Source of the DNA: Pseudomonadota bacterium
Lineage (GTDB): Bacteria > Pseudomonadota > Alphaproteobacteria > Rhodospirillales > Magnetospirillaceae
Direction: 5' to 3'
DNA: 64,000 nucleotides
Assembly (NCBI GenBank): GCA_021782815.1
Contig: JAJXUO010000003.1
Span: 1-64,000 of the forward strand
This document shows, in pieces, positions 52,335-61,200 of this stretch. The notes beneath the pieces are model-generated. The model was not told where the DNA came from. It saw only the letters and a program-made list of their open reading frames with translations, and searched no databases. Both the position numbers and the translations under genes were made by a program. How positions within the stretch are numbered: position 1 is the stretch's first letter; the number at the start of each line of letters is the position of its first letter.

Positions 52335-54128
52335 ATGACCCAGGCCCCGCCCTCCTCTTCCGCCGCCCGGCGTCTGGCCATGCTGCGTCAGGAACTGGCC
52401 TTGCGCGGCCTCGACGGTTTCCTGGTGCCGCGCGCCGACGAGCATCAGGGCGAGTATGTGCCGCCGCGCGCCATGCGCCTGGCCTGGCTCACCGGCTTCA
52501 CCGGCTCGGCCGGACTGGCGGTAGTGCTGGCCGACAAGGCCGCCCTGTTCGTGGACGGCCGCTATACCCTGCAGGCCGCCGCCGAGGTGGAGGCCGGTCT
52601 TTATCAGCACCGTCATCTGGTGGAGGAGCCGCCCGCCGACTGGCTGCGCCATACCCTGGCCGCCGGGGCCCGCCTGGGCTTCGATCCCTGGCTGCATACG
52701 CCCAAAGGGGTGGAGCAACTGCGCGAGGCCTGCGCCAAGGCCGGGGCCGAGCTGGTGGCCTGCGACAGCAATCCCCTGGACGCGGTCTGGCTGGACCAGC
52801 CCGATCCGCCGCTGGCTCCGGTGGTGCGCCAGGAACCCGAACATGCCGGGCGCGACTCGGCCGGGAAACGGGCGGCCCTGGCCGCCGCCCTGACCGAACA
52901 GGGCCTCGACGCCGCCTTCCTCTCGGCCCCCGATTCCATCAACTGGCTGCTGAACATCCGCGGCGGCGATGTGGATTTCACCCCCTTCGCCCTGGGCTTC
53001 GCCCTGCTGGGGCGGGACGGTACGGTGGATCTCTTCATGGATCCGCGCAAATTCAGCCCGCTGGTCCGCAGCCATCTCGCCGCCGATTTCCGCCTGCAAC
53101 CGCCCGACGCCCTGGGCGAGGCGCTGGATGCCCTGAAGAGCCGCGCCGTGCTCCTCGATCCCGCCGCCGCCCCGGCCTGGGTGGAGCAGCGCTTACGTGC
53201 CGCCGGGGCCGACCTCCGCCCCGGCAGCGATCCCTGCCTGCTGCCCAAGGCCTGCAAAAACCCGGTGGAGCTGGACGGCGCCCGCCAGGCCCATCTGCGC
53301 GACGGCGTGGCCCTGACCCGCTTTCTGGCCTGGCTGCATCACGCGGCGCCCCGGGGCGGCCTGTCGGAAATGGAGGTGGCCGAGCGGCTGGAGGATTTCC
53401 GCAGCCAGAACGCCCTGTACCAGGGCCCGAGTTTTCCCACCATCGCCGGAGCCGGCCCCAACGGCGCCATCGTGCATTACCGCGTCAGCCCGGCCAGCAA
53501 CCGGCGGCTGGAACCGGGGCAGTTGTTCCTGCTGGATTCCGGCGGGCAGTATCTCGACGGCACCACCGATGTCACCCGCACCCTGGCCGTCGGCCCCGTC
53601 GGCGCCGAGGAGCGCCACCGCTTCACCCTGGTGTTGAAAGGCCATATCGCCCTGGCCAGCGCCCGTTTTCCCGCCGGCACCACCGGCAGCCAGCTCGACG
53701 TGCTGGCCCGTCGCGCCCTATGGGCCGAGGGGCTGGATTACGATCACGGCACCGGGCACGGCGTCGGCAGCTATCTTTCGGTGCACGAGGGGCCGCAGCG
53801 CATTTCCAAAAGCCCCAGCCCCCAGGCCCTGCTGCCCGGCATGGTGCTGTCGAACGAGCCCGGCTATTACAAAGCCGGTGCCTACGGCATCCGCATCGAA
53901 AATCTGCTGACGGTGGTGGCCCTGCCCCCCGGCGGCGAACGCGATCTTTTCGGTTTCGAAACCCTGACCCTGGCCCCCATCGACCGCGCCCTGGTGGAGC
54001 CCGCCCTGCTGGAGCGCGCGGAACGGGACTGGCTGAACGGCTATCACGCCCGCGTGCGCGCCACCATCGGCCCGCTGGTGGACGGCGAAACCTCCGACTG
54101 GCTGGACGAGGCCACGGCCGAGATCTGA
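52335..54128 (+). CDS. Xaa-Pro aminopeptidase (aminopeptidase P, long form)
   Basis: A 597-residue M24B metallopeptidase of the three-domain, about 600-residue type (like eukaryotic XPNPEP1). Two creatinase-like N-terminal domains (~15-150 with GFLVPRADEHQGEY, and ~165-320) precede the pita-bread catalytic domain, with the metal ligands in LLDSGGQYLDGTTDVTRT (two Asp), HGTGHGVGSYLSVHEGP (His), and the Glu residues in NEPGYYKAGAYGIRIENL. It removes N-terminal residues before proline. AGGA lies at 52325-52328. A TATAAT at 52161-52166 upstream could be its -10, but no -35 was found. Confidence 0.94.
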   Translation: MTQAPPSSSAARRLAMLRQELALRGLDGFLVPRADEHQGEYVPPRAMRLAWLTGFTGSAGLAVVLADKAALFVDGRYTLQAAAEVEAGLYQHRHLVEEPPADWLRHTLAAGARLGFDPWLHTPKGVEQLREACAKAGAELVACDSNPLDAVWLDQPDPPLAPVVRQEPEHAGRDSAGKRAALAAALTEQGLDAAFLSAPDSINWLLNIRGGDVDFTPFALGFALLGRDGTVDLFMDPRKFSPLVRSHLAADFRLQPPDALGEALDALKSRAVLLDPAAAPAWVEQRLRAAGADLRPGSDPCLLPKACKNPVELDGARQAHLRDGVALTRFLAWLHHAAPRGGLSEMEVAERLEDFRSQNALYQGPSFPTIAGAGPNGAIVHYRVSPASNRRLEPGQLFLLDSGGQYLDGTTDVTRTLAVGPVGAEERHRFTLVLKGHIALASARFPAGTTGSQLDVLARRALWAEGLDYDHGTGHGVGSYLSVHEGPQRISKSPSPQALLPGMVLSNEPGYYKAGAYGIRIENLLTVVALPPGGERDLFGFETLTLAPIDRALVEPALLERAERDWLNGYHARVRATIGPLVDGETSDWLDEATAEI

Positions 54129-54149
54129 CGGCCGCCCGGCCTCACGCCT

Positions 54150-55283
54150 TCAGGCGTCATCCGTCGGCTCGAATAGGCGGATCACCTCGGACGCGCTGAA
54201 AAGGCGGTCTCGGCCGCCGTCATCCCCCCGGGTCACGATACCCAGATCGATCAGACGCTTGATGGCGGTATTCATGGCCTGGAAGGTTACCGCGCCCCCC
54301 GCTTGCGCCAGCGCGTCACGGACGGTGAAGGCCGGTTTGGTGATGATCCAGGGCAGCAGCCGGTGGATGACGCTGTGCGCGCGCACCGCTTTGGTCGCCG
54401 CCTGCCATCGGGCATGCACCTGCCCGAGTTTTTGCAGCCGCTCCAGGTTGGCGGCGGCACTTTGTGCCGCCATGGAACAGAACACCCGCGTCCAGGCCGA
54501 AAACTCGCCTGTGCGACGGGCGTCCTTGAGCGCATCCACATAGAGGGTCTTGTTCATATGCACCGCCTCGCCCAGGAAGGCGCAGGCATGGCGCAACGCG
54601 CCTTTCCGTCGCAGGGCGAGCGGCACCAGCAGGCGGCCGACGCGGCCGTTGCCATCCGGCACGGGATGGATATGCTCGAACCACCAGTGCGACAATGCCT
54701 GGCGCACCCATTCGGGCCGTGCGTCGGCCTCGGCGGTGAAGGCCTCCCAGTCGGCAAGCGCCTGGGCTGTCGACGCCGGGGCGGTGTAGAAGAATGTCGC
54801 CCCCGGCGCCTCGGGATCGTAGGTGCCGTTGGGATAAAGCTTCAGTTTTCCGGCGGTGGCGGCGACCATCGGGTCCTTCGCCCGCTCGAACAGGCGGCGG
54901 TGGATGAGACAGGCCGCCGCGCCGTAAGTCACGGAGTCGCCCCGTTCGGACAATTCGTCGAAGGCCTCGGCGGTCGCCGCCACCTCGCGGGCATCCTCGG
55001 GATCCTTGGCGCGGTTGCGCGCGCTTTGGTACTCCAGCAGATCAGTAAAGGTCGTGGTCGCCCCCTCGGCTCCCGAGGAATGGACCGCGTCGAGACGGGC
55101 GAAGAGTTTGCCGGCCACATCGGGCACCGGAAATGCGGCCAGCGCCCGGTCGAACGCCCCGACCTCCGTCATGGCGCGCTCGAGCGGGCTCCACACCTCG
55201 TCGAGCCTGGGAAAAGACGGAACCGCCGGCAGATAACACAGCCGCCCCCGCGCATCGGGCTCGAAACGGCCGAAACCTTGCAT
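54150..55283 (-). CDS. Fic-domain AMP-transferase-type protein with N-terminal inhibitory motif and C-terminal winged helix
   Basis: A 377-residue protein. The Fic_N region (~1-100) contains S69-x3-E73-G74 in HSSGAEGATTT, the class II inhibitory helix that blocks the active site. The Fic core has the catalytic loop HPVPDGNGR with His206 (common form HPFxxGNGR; here Val replaces Phe), and the C-terminus (~300-377, FTVRDALAQAGGAVTFQAMN) looks like a winged helix. Fic proteins of this class move AMP onto target proteins and can control their own expression. The partner is unknown. An inverted repeat at 55302-55320 just upstream may be its operator. Confidence 0.9.
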   Translation of the reverse strand: MQGFGRFEPDARGRLCYLPAVPSFPRLDEVWSPLERAMTEVGAFDRALAAFPVPDVAGKLFARLDAVHSSGAEGATTTFTDLLEYQSARNRAKDPEDAREVAATAEAFDELSERGDSVTYGAAACLIHRRLFERAKDPMVAATAGKLKLYPNGTYDPEAPGATFFYTAPASTAQALADWEAFTAEADARPEWVRQALSHWWFEHIHPVPDGNGRVGRLLVPLALRRKGALRHACAFLGEAVHMNKTLYVDALKDARRTGEFSAWTRVFCSMAAQSAAANLERLQKLGQVHARWQAATKAVRAHSVIHRLLPWIITKPAFTVRDALAQAGGAVTFQAMNTAIKRLIDLGIVTRGDDGGRDRLFSASEVIRLFEPTDDA

Positions 55284-55301
55284 GACCGGACACCTTATTC
55301 A

Positions 55302-55320
55302 AGTTTTCAAAAAGAAAACT
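55302..55320. promoter_or_regulatory. Inverted repeat upstream of the Fic gene
   Basis: AGTTTTC-aaaaa-GAAAACT, perfect 7-bp arms, 19 bp upstream of the Fic start and in an AT-rich patch. On the minus strand a TATAGT -10-like box overlaps its upstream side, with TTGCAT 15 bp further, so it would suit an autoregulatory operator. Confidence 0.45.
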
Positions 55321-55354
55321 ATAACAATGGTCCACGCCATGCAAGGTTCCCGCG

Positions 55355-55508
55355 TTATACCAAATCCCGTTGATCGGACCCGATCACCGGAGCCCCTCAA
55401 GCGGCGGGCGGGGTCTTCCAGACCCCTTGCCTAACGCGGCATCAGCCGCGCGTCGCCTTGCTCCTAACCGGCGTCGCGATGAGCCCTGCTCACCGCGACT
55501 TGGTATTA
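55355..55508. repeat. MITE-like palindromic element with inverted ends, copy B
   Basis: A 154-bp element. Left end TTATACCAAATCCCGTTGA and right end (minus strand) TAATACCAAGTCGCGGTGA agree at 15 of 19 positions. Inside are hairpins GGGGTCT-tcc-AGACCCC (55410-55426) and GCGGC-atca-GCCGC (55436-55449). 55464-55508 matches 101-145 at 38 of 45 bases, and the left part is related to 157-193 and 3729-3765. There is no coding capacity. Its right end provides the stop codon (55506-55508) of the 128-residue gene. Confidence 0.7.
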
Positions 55509-55892
55509 CGCCTTCCCGGGCATCGGGGGCAGCCCCGCCTCCACGCGCTCGGCACAGCTTCCGGCGGCCTGTTCCGCCATCTGGGCCAAACCGGCCAGGC
55601 CGCCGTCCGGCTTCTGAACGGCGCCCGCCGCAAAGCCGCCGGTGGAGAAGTCCACCTGCTGCCCTTCCTGGCAGGCATAAAGGTATTTCTGATCCTGGCG
55701 CACCACGCAGGCGCCGAAGGCCTTGGTGAAGCCGAAACAGGGATCGCCGCCCATGCTGCCGTTGTTGATGGACACGACGCTGCCGGCCTTCAACAGCGTT
55801 TGCAAAAGCGCGGTCACATCGGCGGCCTGCCCGCCCTGGGCGCTGCCGGCTTTCAGGGCGCCATACACCGCCCACAGCACATAGATATCCAT
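55506..55892 (-). CDS. Small protein of unknown function (DUF3395-like pattern)
   Basis: A 128-residue protein with a good ribosome site (AGGAGAG 4 bp before the ATG). No signal peptide or membrane helix. The core VYGALKAG...ADVTALLQTLL...NNGSMGGDPCFGFTKAFG...YLYACQEGQQVDF recalls, from memory, the Y-G..DVT..L..L..GDP.PG..K.. pattern of DUF3395 domains (C-terminus of DNAJC11 and stand-alone fungal proteins); this was not tested. It follows the cyclic-nucleotide-binding gene on the same strand after 73 bp and is probably co-transcribed. Its last codon and stop lie in the repeat at 55355-55508. Confidence 0.7.
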   Translation of the reverse strand: MDIYVLWAVYGALKAGSAQGGQAADVTALLQTLLKAGSVVSINNGSMGGDPCFGFTKAFGACVVRQDQKYLYACQEGQQVDFSTGGFAAGAVQKPDGGLAGLAQMAEQAAGSCAERVEAGLPPMPGKA

Positions 55893-55965
55893 CGGTCTCT
55901 CCTGATGTCTGGGAAAACGCCCCAGCCATCAGGCTGCCAGACCGGCCGCCCCGCCGGTGCCGGAG

Positions 55966-57816
55966 TTATTCCTGATCGAGCCAGCCCGGCTCCACCGCCT
56001 TCGGCCCCGGTTCCACCACCGCCTTGTCCAGTTTTTGCAGATGGCTGAGATTTTTCACCGCCACCGCCGCCTGACGGGTGGCGCCCAGGGCGCGGTAAAC
56101 CTCCAGCGCCGTGCTGAAGGCTTCGCGCGCCTGCTCGCGGTGCTGGTCGCTGCGCTTGTGCTTGTCCAGCAGAAAGAGGGCGGTGCCCAACGAGTTCTGG
56201 CTGGCGGCGAAGGCCAGGGGGGTGCGGTCGCGGCTGCGGAATTCCAGGGCGGCGCGGCAGGCGTCCACCGCGCGTTCCAGCACGTCGGGGCTTTTCATCT
56301 GGTCGCCGTAAATCTGCAACACCTGGGCCAGATTGTTCATGACGTCGGCCCAGCGCTGCGGCTGTTCCACGCGGTTGAACACCGTCAGCGCCGCCTGCAG
56401 GGCCGCCAGGGATTCCTTCAAAAGCTCGGGCTGGCCGGTAAGCAGGTCCAGCTTATAAAGCGCCAGGCCCAGGCGGTTCTGGGCGCTGGCCCATTCCAGG
56501 GGATAGGTGCCCTTGAACAGGCATTCCACCGCCGCCCGGTATTCATCGACGGCATAGGCGAGATAGTCGGTATTCTGCCGCTTGTCGCCCGCCGCCAGCG
56601 CCGCCGAGGCCAGATGCTTGCGCATGGTGGCCTCGTGCACGCCGTGCGCCATTTCCGCGGGCAGGCGGTTGAGGGCGGCGCGGTAGATCTCGGCGGCGCG
56701 GTCGTAAAGATCGGCATCGCCCTCCCACCCGGCCATGCTGGCGATGGCATGGCCGTAGCACATCAGGCCGGTACGCTGCTGCTCCTGCGTCCACGAGACC
56801 GGCAGATCGTCGGGAAAGGGCGGCAGTCCCTGCAGGGCGCCGGGCAGGCACAGCCGCTGCAGCACGCGCTGGCCCTCAGACAAGGGCTCCAGCGCCGCCA
56901 GCACGGCGGTATGGAACATCTCGGCCACCGGCGGCTCCAGATGGCCGGCCAGTTCCAGCGTGGTGAAGGGGCCGAAGGCGCCGGGACGGTCCTCGTCGGC
57001 GGGACCGGCGGCGTAGAACCACAGGCTGTAGCCGTCCTGATGCACATCGCCCCAGACCACCAGATCCAGGTTTTCCTCGCGCGCCAGCACCTGCCGGGCC
57101 CGCAGCACGGCGGCCGAGGCCGCCGTCTGATCGGCGTTGTAATCGCCGTTCAGGGAATAGGGAAGAATGCGCGCCGAAAGGCCCTGCCGTCCCTCGATCA
57201 GCGCCGCCAGGGCCCGGGTCCAGGCGCCGTCCACGTCGTTGTTGACGGTGCAGATCCCGATCTGGAACGAGGGCACCGGGCCGTCCTGGCCCGAGCCGCC
57301 GTCGCGGCGGCGGCGCAGGAGCGAGATCACCGCGTCCACCAGCCCCAGCCGCTTGGCCTCGGCCTGAGGCTGCGCGGAGGCAAAAGCCTGGGGATTGAGG
57401 CTGACCGAGCCGGTCACCCCGGCCAGGGCCACGCCGCCCAGCCGGGCGATCATCTCGTCGGCGGCGCGCAGGCGGTCCACCAGGGTGGCGATGATGCGCA
57501 AGGCGGCATCGGGATCGCCGGCGATCCAGGCGCGGAACTGCTGCTTGGGGATGATCTTGACCCGGGTTTTCTCCAGGGCGCGGGCGGTGGCGTTGCGCGG
57601 ACTGTCGTCGAACGGCCCCATCTCGCCGAACATTTCCTGCGGCCCCACCAGGGCCAGGGGCACGCGCGACTCGCCGCTCTGCTTGGAAAGCTCCACCCGG
57701 CCGCTCAAGACCACGTAAACGCAGTCCGCCGGATCCCCCTCGTAGAACAGGATGGCGTCCTCGCCGAATGTCTTCTCCCGCGCCTTCACCCCGGTGCGCC
57801 CTTTCCCTAAACCCAT
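55966..57816 (-). CDS. Cyclic-nucleotide-binding domain protein with a middle TolB/FlgO-like region and C-terminal TPRs
   Basis: A 616-residue protein. Residues ~14-125 form a cNMP-binding (Crp-type) domain; the phosphate-binding cassette reads FGEMGPFDDSPRNATARA, with Glu65 and Arg74 in the positions that contact the cyclic phosphate in CRP. There is no helix-turn-helix. Residues ~185-330 (IGICTVNNDVDGAW, LDLVVWGDVHQDGYSLWFY) recall the TolB-N/FlgO-type domain that precedes TPRs in some adenylate-cyclase-like proteins, an unverified resemblance. About six TPR units fill ~370-600. Likely a cytoplasmic effector of a cyclic nucleotide; target unknown. The ATG at 57816 is used; a GTG at 57789 is possible. 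Confidence 0.78.
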   Translation of the reverse strand: MGLGKGRTGVKAREKTFGEDAILFYEGDPADCVYVVLSGRVELSKQSGESRVPLALVGPQEMFGEMGPFDDSPRNATARALEKTRVKIIPKQQFRAWIAGDPDAALRIIATLVDRLRAADEMIARLGGVALAGVTGSVSLNPQAFASAQPQAEAKRLGLVDAVISLLRRRRDGGSGQDGPVPSFQIGICTVNNDVDGAWTRALAALIEGRQGLSARILPYSLNGDYNADQTAASAAVLRARQVLAREENLDLVVWGDVHQDGYSLWFYAAGPADEDRPGAFGPFTTLELAGHLEPPVAEMFHTAVLAALEPLSEGQRVLQRLCLPGALQGLPPFPDDLPVSWTQEQQRTGLMCYGHAIASMAGWEGDADLYDRAAEIYRAALNRLPAEMAHGVHEATMRKHLASAALAAGDKRQNTDYLAYAVDEYRAAVECLFKGTYPLEWASAQNRLGLALYKLDLLTGQPELLKESLAALQAALTVFNRVEQPQRWADVMNNLAQVLQIYGDQMKSPDVLERAVDACRAALEFRSRDRTPLAFAASQNSLGTALFLLDKHKRSDQHREQAREAFSTALEVYRALGATRQAAVAVKNLSHLQKLDKAVVEPGPKAVEPGWLDQE

Positions 57817-57870
57817 GCCCCCGATTTTCGAGGATCAAAGGTACGGCAGCTTGCCACGGCGCGCCAGCGA

Positions 57871-58158
57871 TTACTCCTGCAGGAAAGCCAGGGCGTCGGT
57901 GGTGCTGCTGGCCCGCATCTCGATCACCTCGTAGGCGGCCAGCCCCTGCTGGGCGAAGGGATCCCGGGCCAGACGGGCCTCCAGGGCCTCGCGCGGGCCG
58001 GTGCGGGCCAGGATCACCCCGCCCTGGCGCGGCACCTGCGGCCCGGCCAGCAGGAAGGCGCCTTCGGCATAGCCCTCCGCCAGCCATTGGCGATGTGCCG
58101 TCAGCGCGGCGTCGATACGGTCCAACCCGGCCTTGTAGCGCACGATAATCACGAACAT
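57871..58158 (-). CDS. YCII-related domain protein
   Basis: A 95-residue protein of the YCII superfamily (ferredoxin-like fold): MFVIIVRYKAGLDRIDAALTA start, HRQWLAEGYAEGAFLLAGP with the family His, and DPFAQQGLAAYEVIEM near the end. Members are small putative enzymes of mostly unknown reaction. GAAGGAGGA lies before the ATG. It starts 42 bp after metH on the same strand, so it may be the last gene of the methionine operon. Confidence 0.88.
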   Translation of the reverse strand: MFVIIVRYKAGLDRIDAALTAHRQWLAEGYAEGAFLLAGPQVPRQGGVILARTGPREALEARLARDPFAQQGLAAYEVIEMRASSTTDALAFLQE

Positions 58159-58200
58159 GGGCTTCCTCCTTCTGTTGCGCGCGGCCCGTGCCGGACCCGC

Positions 58201-61200
58201 TTAAACCGAGAAATACTTGGCCTGGGGGTGCAGCAGCACGATGGCCGAGGTGCTCTGCTCCGGCTCCAGCTGCCATTCCTCCGACAGGCTCACCCCCACG
58301 CGCTCGGCCCCCAGCAGGGTCAGCAACTGGGCCTGATCCTCCAGATTTGGGCAGGCCGGGTAGCCGAAGGAATAGCGCGAGCCGCGATAATGCTGTTTCA
58401 GCACGCTTTCCATGTCGCGGCCGTCCTCGGCGCCGAAGCCCAGCTCGCGGCGGATGCGGGCGTGCACATATTCGGCCAGGGCCTCGGTCATCTCCACCCC
58501 CAGGCCGTGCAGATGCAGATAGTCGCGGTAGCGGTTCTCGGCGAACCACTGGCGCGCCACCTCGCTGGCCTGACGCCCCATGGTCACCACCTGCAGACCG
58601 ATGACGTCGCGCTCGCCGCTTCCGATGTCGCGCACGAAATCGGCGATGCACAGCCCGCCCTCGGCGGCCTGGCGCGGCAGGGCGAAGCGGGCGCATTCGC
58701 GCTGGCCGTCCTCTTCGAACAGGACCAGGGCATCGCCGTCGGCGGCGCATTTCCAATAGCCGTAGGCGGCCTTGGGCTGAAGAATGCCCTCTTTCTCACA
58801 CGCCTTCAGCAGATCGACGGCCATGGGCTTCAGCTCCTTGTGCGCCCAGGCCTTCCAGTCTTCCAGGCTGCGGCCCGCCTTCTTGTAGCCCCACTGGAAC
58901 TGATAGAGCATGGTCTCGTTGAGATAGCTCACCAGATTTTGCAGCGGCACCCGATCGATGACCCTGGCCCCCCAGAACGGCGGCACCGGCACATCGTAGG
59001 CCCCGGCCAGTTCGGCGCGGCGCAGGGAGACCTCGGCCCAATCCACCGGCCGGGCCGGCTGGGCGGCCTGGCCCAGGGTGCGGCGCCGGTTGGCCGGACG
59101 CGCCACCCGCCGGGCCCGCGCCTCGTCCAGATAGTCGTCGAAGCGGCCCGAGGCGGCGCGGGCCATCAGATCGAGCCCGTCGAAGGCGTCGCGGGCATAG
59201 GCGACGCGTCCGGCGCCGTAGGCCGCCACGCAATCCTCCTCCACATAGGCCCGGGTCAGGGCGGCGCCGCCCAGCAGCACCGGCAGATCCAGACCCTCGC
59301 GGGTCATTTCCTCCAGGTTTTCGCGCATGACCACGGTGGATTTCACCAAAAGGCCCGACAGGCCGACGGCATCGGGGCGATGTTCGCGCACCGCCGCCAG
59401 AATGGCGCCGATGGGCTGCTTGATGCCGAGATTGACCACCTTGTAGCCGTTGTTGGTAAGGATGATGTCCACCAGATTCTTGCCGATGTCGTGCACGTCG
59501 CCCTTCACCGTGGCCAGAACGATGGTTCCCTTGTGCTGGCCTTCCTGCTTCTCCATGTGGGGTTCCAGCACCGCCACCGCCGCCTTCATGGTTTCGGCCG
59601 ATTGCAGCACGAAGGGCAGTTGCATCTTGCCGGCGCCGAACAGTTCGCCCACCACCTTCATGCCGTCCAGCAGCAGGGTGTTGATGATGTCGAGCGGCGT
59701 CCAGCTCTTCAGGGCCTCGGCCAGATCCTCCTCCAGGCCGGTGCGGTCGCCGTCGACGATGCGCTGCTTCAGGCGCTCCTCCACGGTGGCGGCCCGCACC
59801 TTTTCCTTCGGCCCGGCGCCGCTCTTGCCCTCGAACAGGGCGATGAAGGCCTGCAGCGGATCATAGCCGGGGGCGCGGCGGTCGAAGATCAGGTCCTCGG
59901 CCACCTTGACCTCCTCGGCCGGAATGGTGTGCAGCGGCAGGATCTTGCTGACATGGACGATGGCCCCGGTCATGCCGCGCTTGCAGGCGTGATCGAGGAA
60001 CACCGAATTCAGCACGGTGCGCGCCGCCGCCTTCAGCCCGAACGACACGTTGGACAGGCCGAGGATGATCTGGCAGTCGGGCAGCTCGCGGGCGATGCGC
60101 TCGATGGCGTCCAGGGTATGGACGGCCAGCTTGCGGTCGTCCTCGTTGCCGGTGCAGATGGTGAAGGTCAGGGGATCGAACATCAGATCGGCGGCGGGCA
60201 GGCCGTGCCGCACCACGGCGAACTCGTAAAGGCGCCGGGCCAGGGCCAGCTTGGCGTCGGCGTCCTTGGCCATGCCCTCCTCGTCGATGGTCAGGGCGAT
60301 CACCGCCGCGCCGAATTTGCGCGCCAGGGCCAGACGCGCCGCCGCCGGCTCCTCGCCATTCTCGAAATTGATGGAATTGAGAATGGCCTTGCCGCCATAG
60401 AGCTTCAGGGCCGCCTCCAGCACCGGCAGTTCGGTGCTGTCGATCACCAGCGGCGCCGTCACCGCGCCGCGCAGGCGGCTCACCACCTCGGTCATGTCGC
60501 GGATTTCATCGCGGCCGACGAAGGCGGTGCAGACATCCAGGGTATGGCTGCCTTCCCTGACCTGTTCGCGGGCCATGGCCACGGCGCCGTCCCAATCGCG
60601 GTTTTCCTGGCACTCGCGGAATTTCTTCGAGCCGTTGGCGTTGCAGCGCTCGCCGATGGACAGAAAGGCGTTTTCCTGGCGCAACGGCACCTGGCCGTAG
60701 AGCGAGGCCACCGACGGCATCCAGTGCACGCTGCGCCGGGCCGGAACCGGGCGCGCCCCCTGGCCGCGGCGGCGCAGCATGGCGTCGATGGCGGCGATAT
60801 GCTCCGGCGTGGTGCCGCAGCAGCCGCCCATGAGATTGATCTTGTCCTCGTCGAGGAAGCGCTCCTGCCACAGGGCCAGATCGGCGGGTGCCAGGGGATA
60901 GTGGGTCTGGCCGTCCACCAGTTCGGGCAGACCGGCATTGGGCTGCACCGAGATCAGCCCCGGCCAGTTGGCCGACAACCAGCGCACATGCTCGCTCATC
61001 TCCTGCGGGCCGGTGGCGCAGTTCAGGCCCATCAGCGGCACGTCGAGGGCGTGGATCACCGTGGCGGCGGCGGCGATATCGGCGCCCACCAGCAGGGTGC
61101 CGGTGGTTTCCACCGTCACCTGCACGAACACCGGCACCGCGCGGCGGGCCTCGTCGCGGGCGATCTTGACGGCGTTGACCGCCGCCTTGATCTGCAAGGG

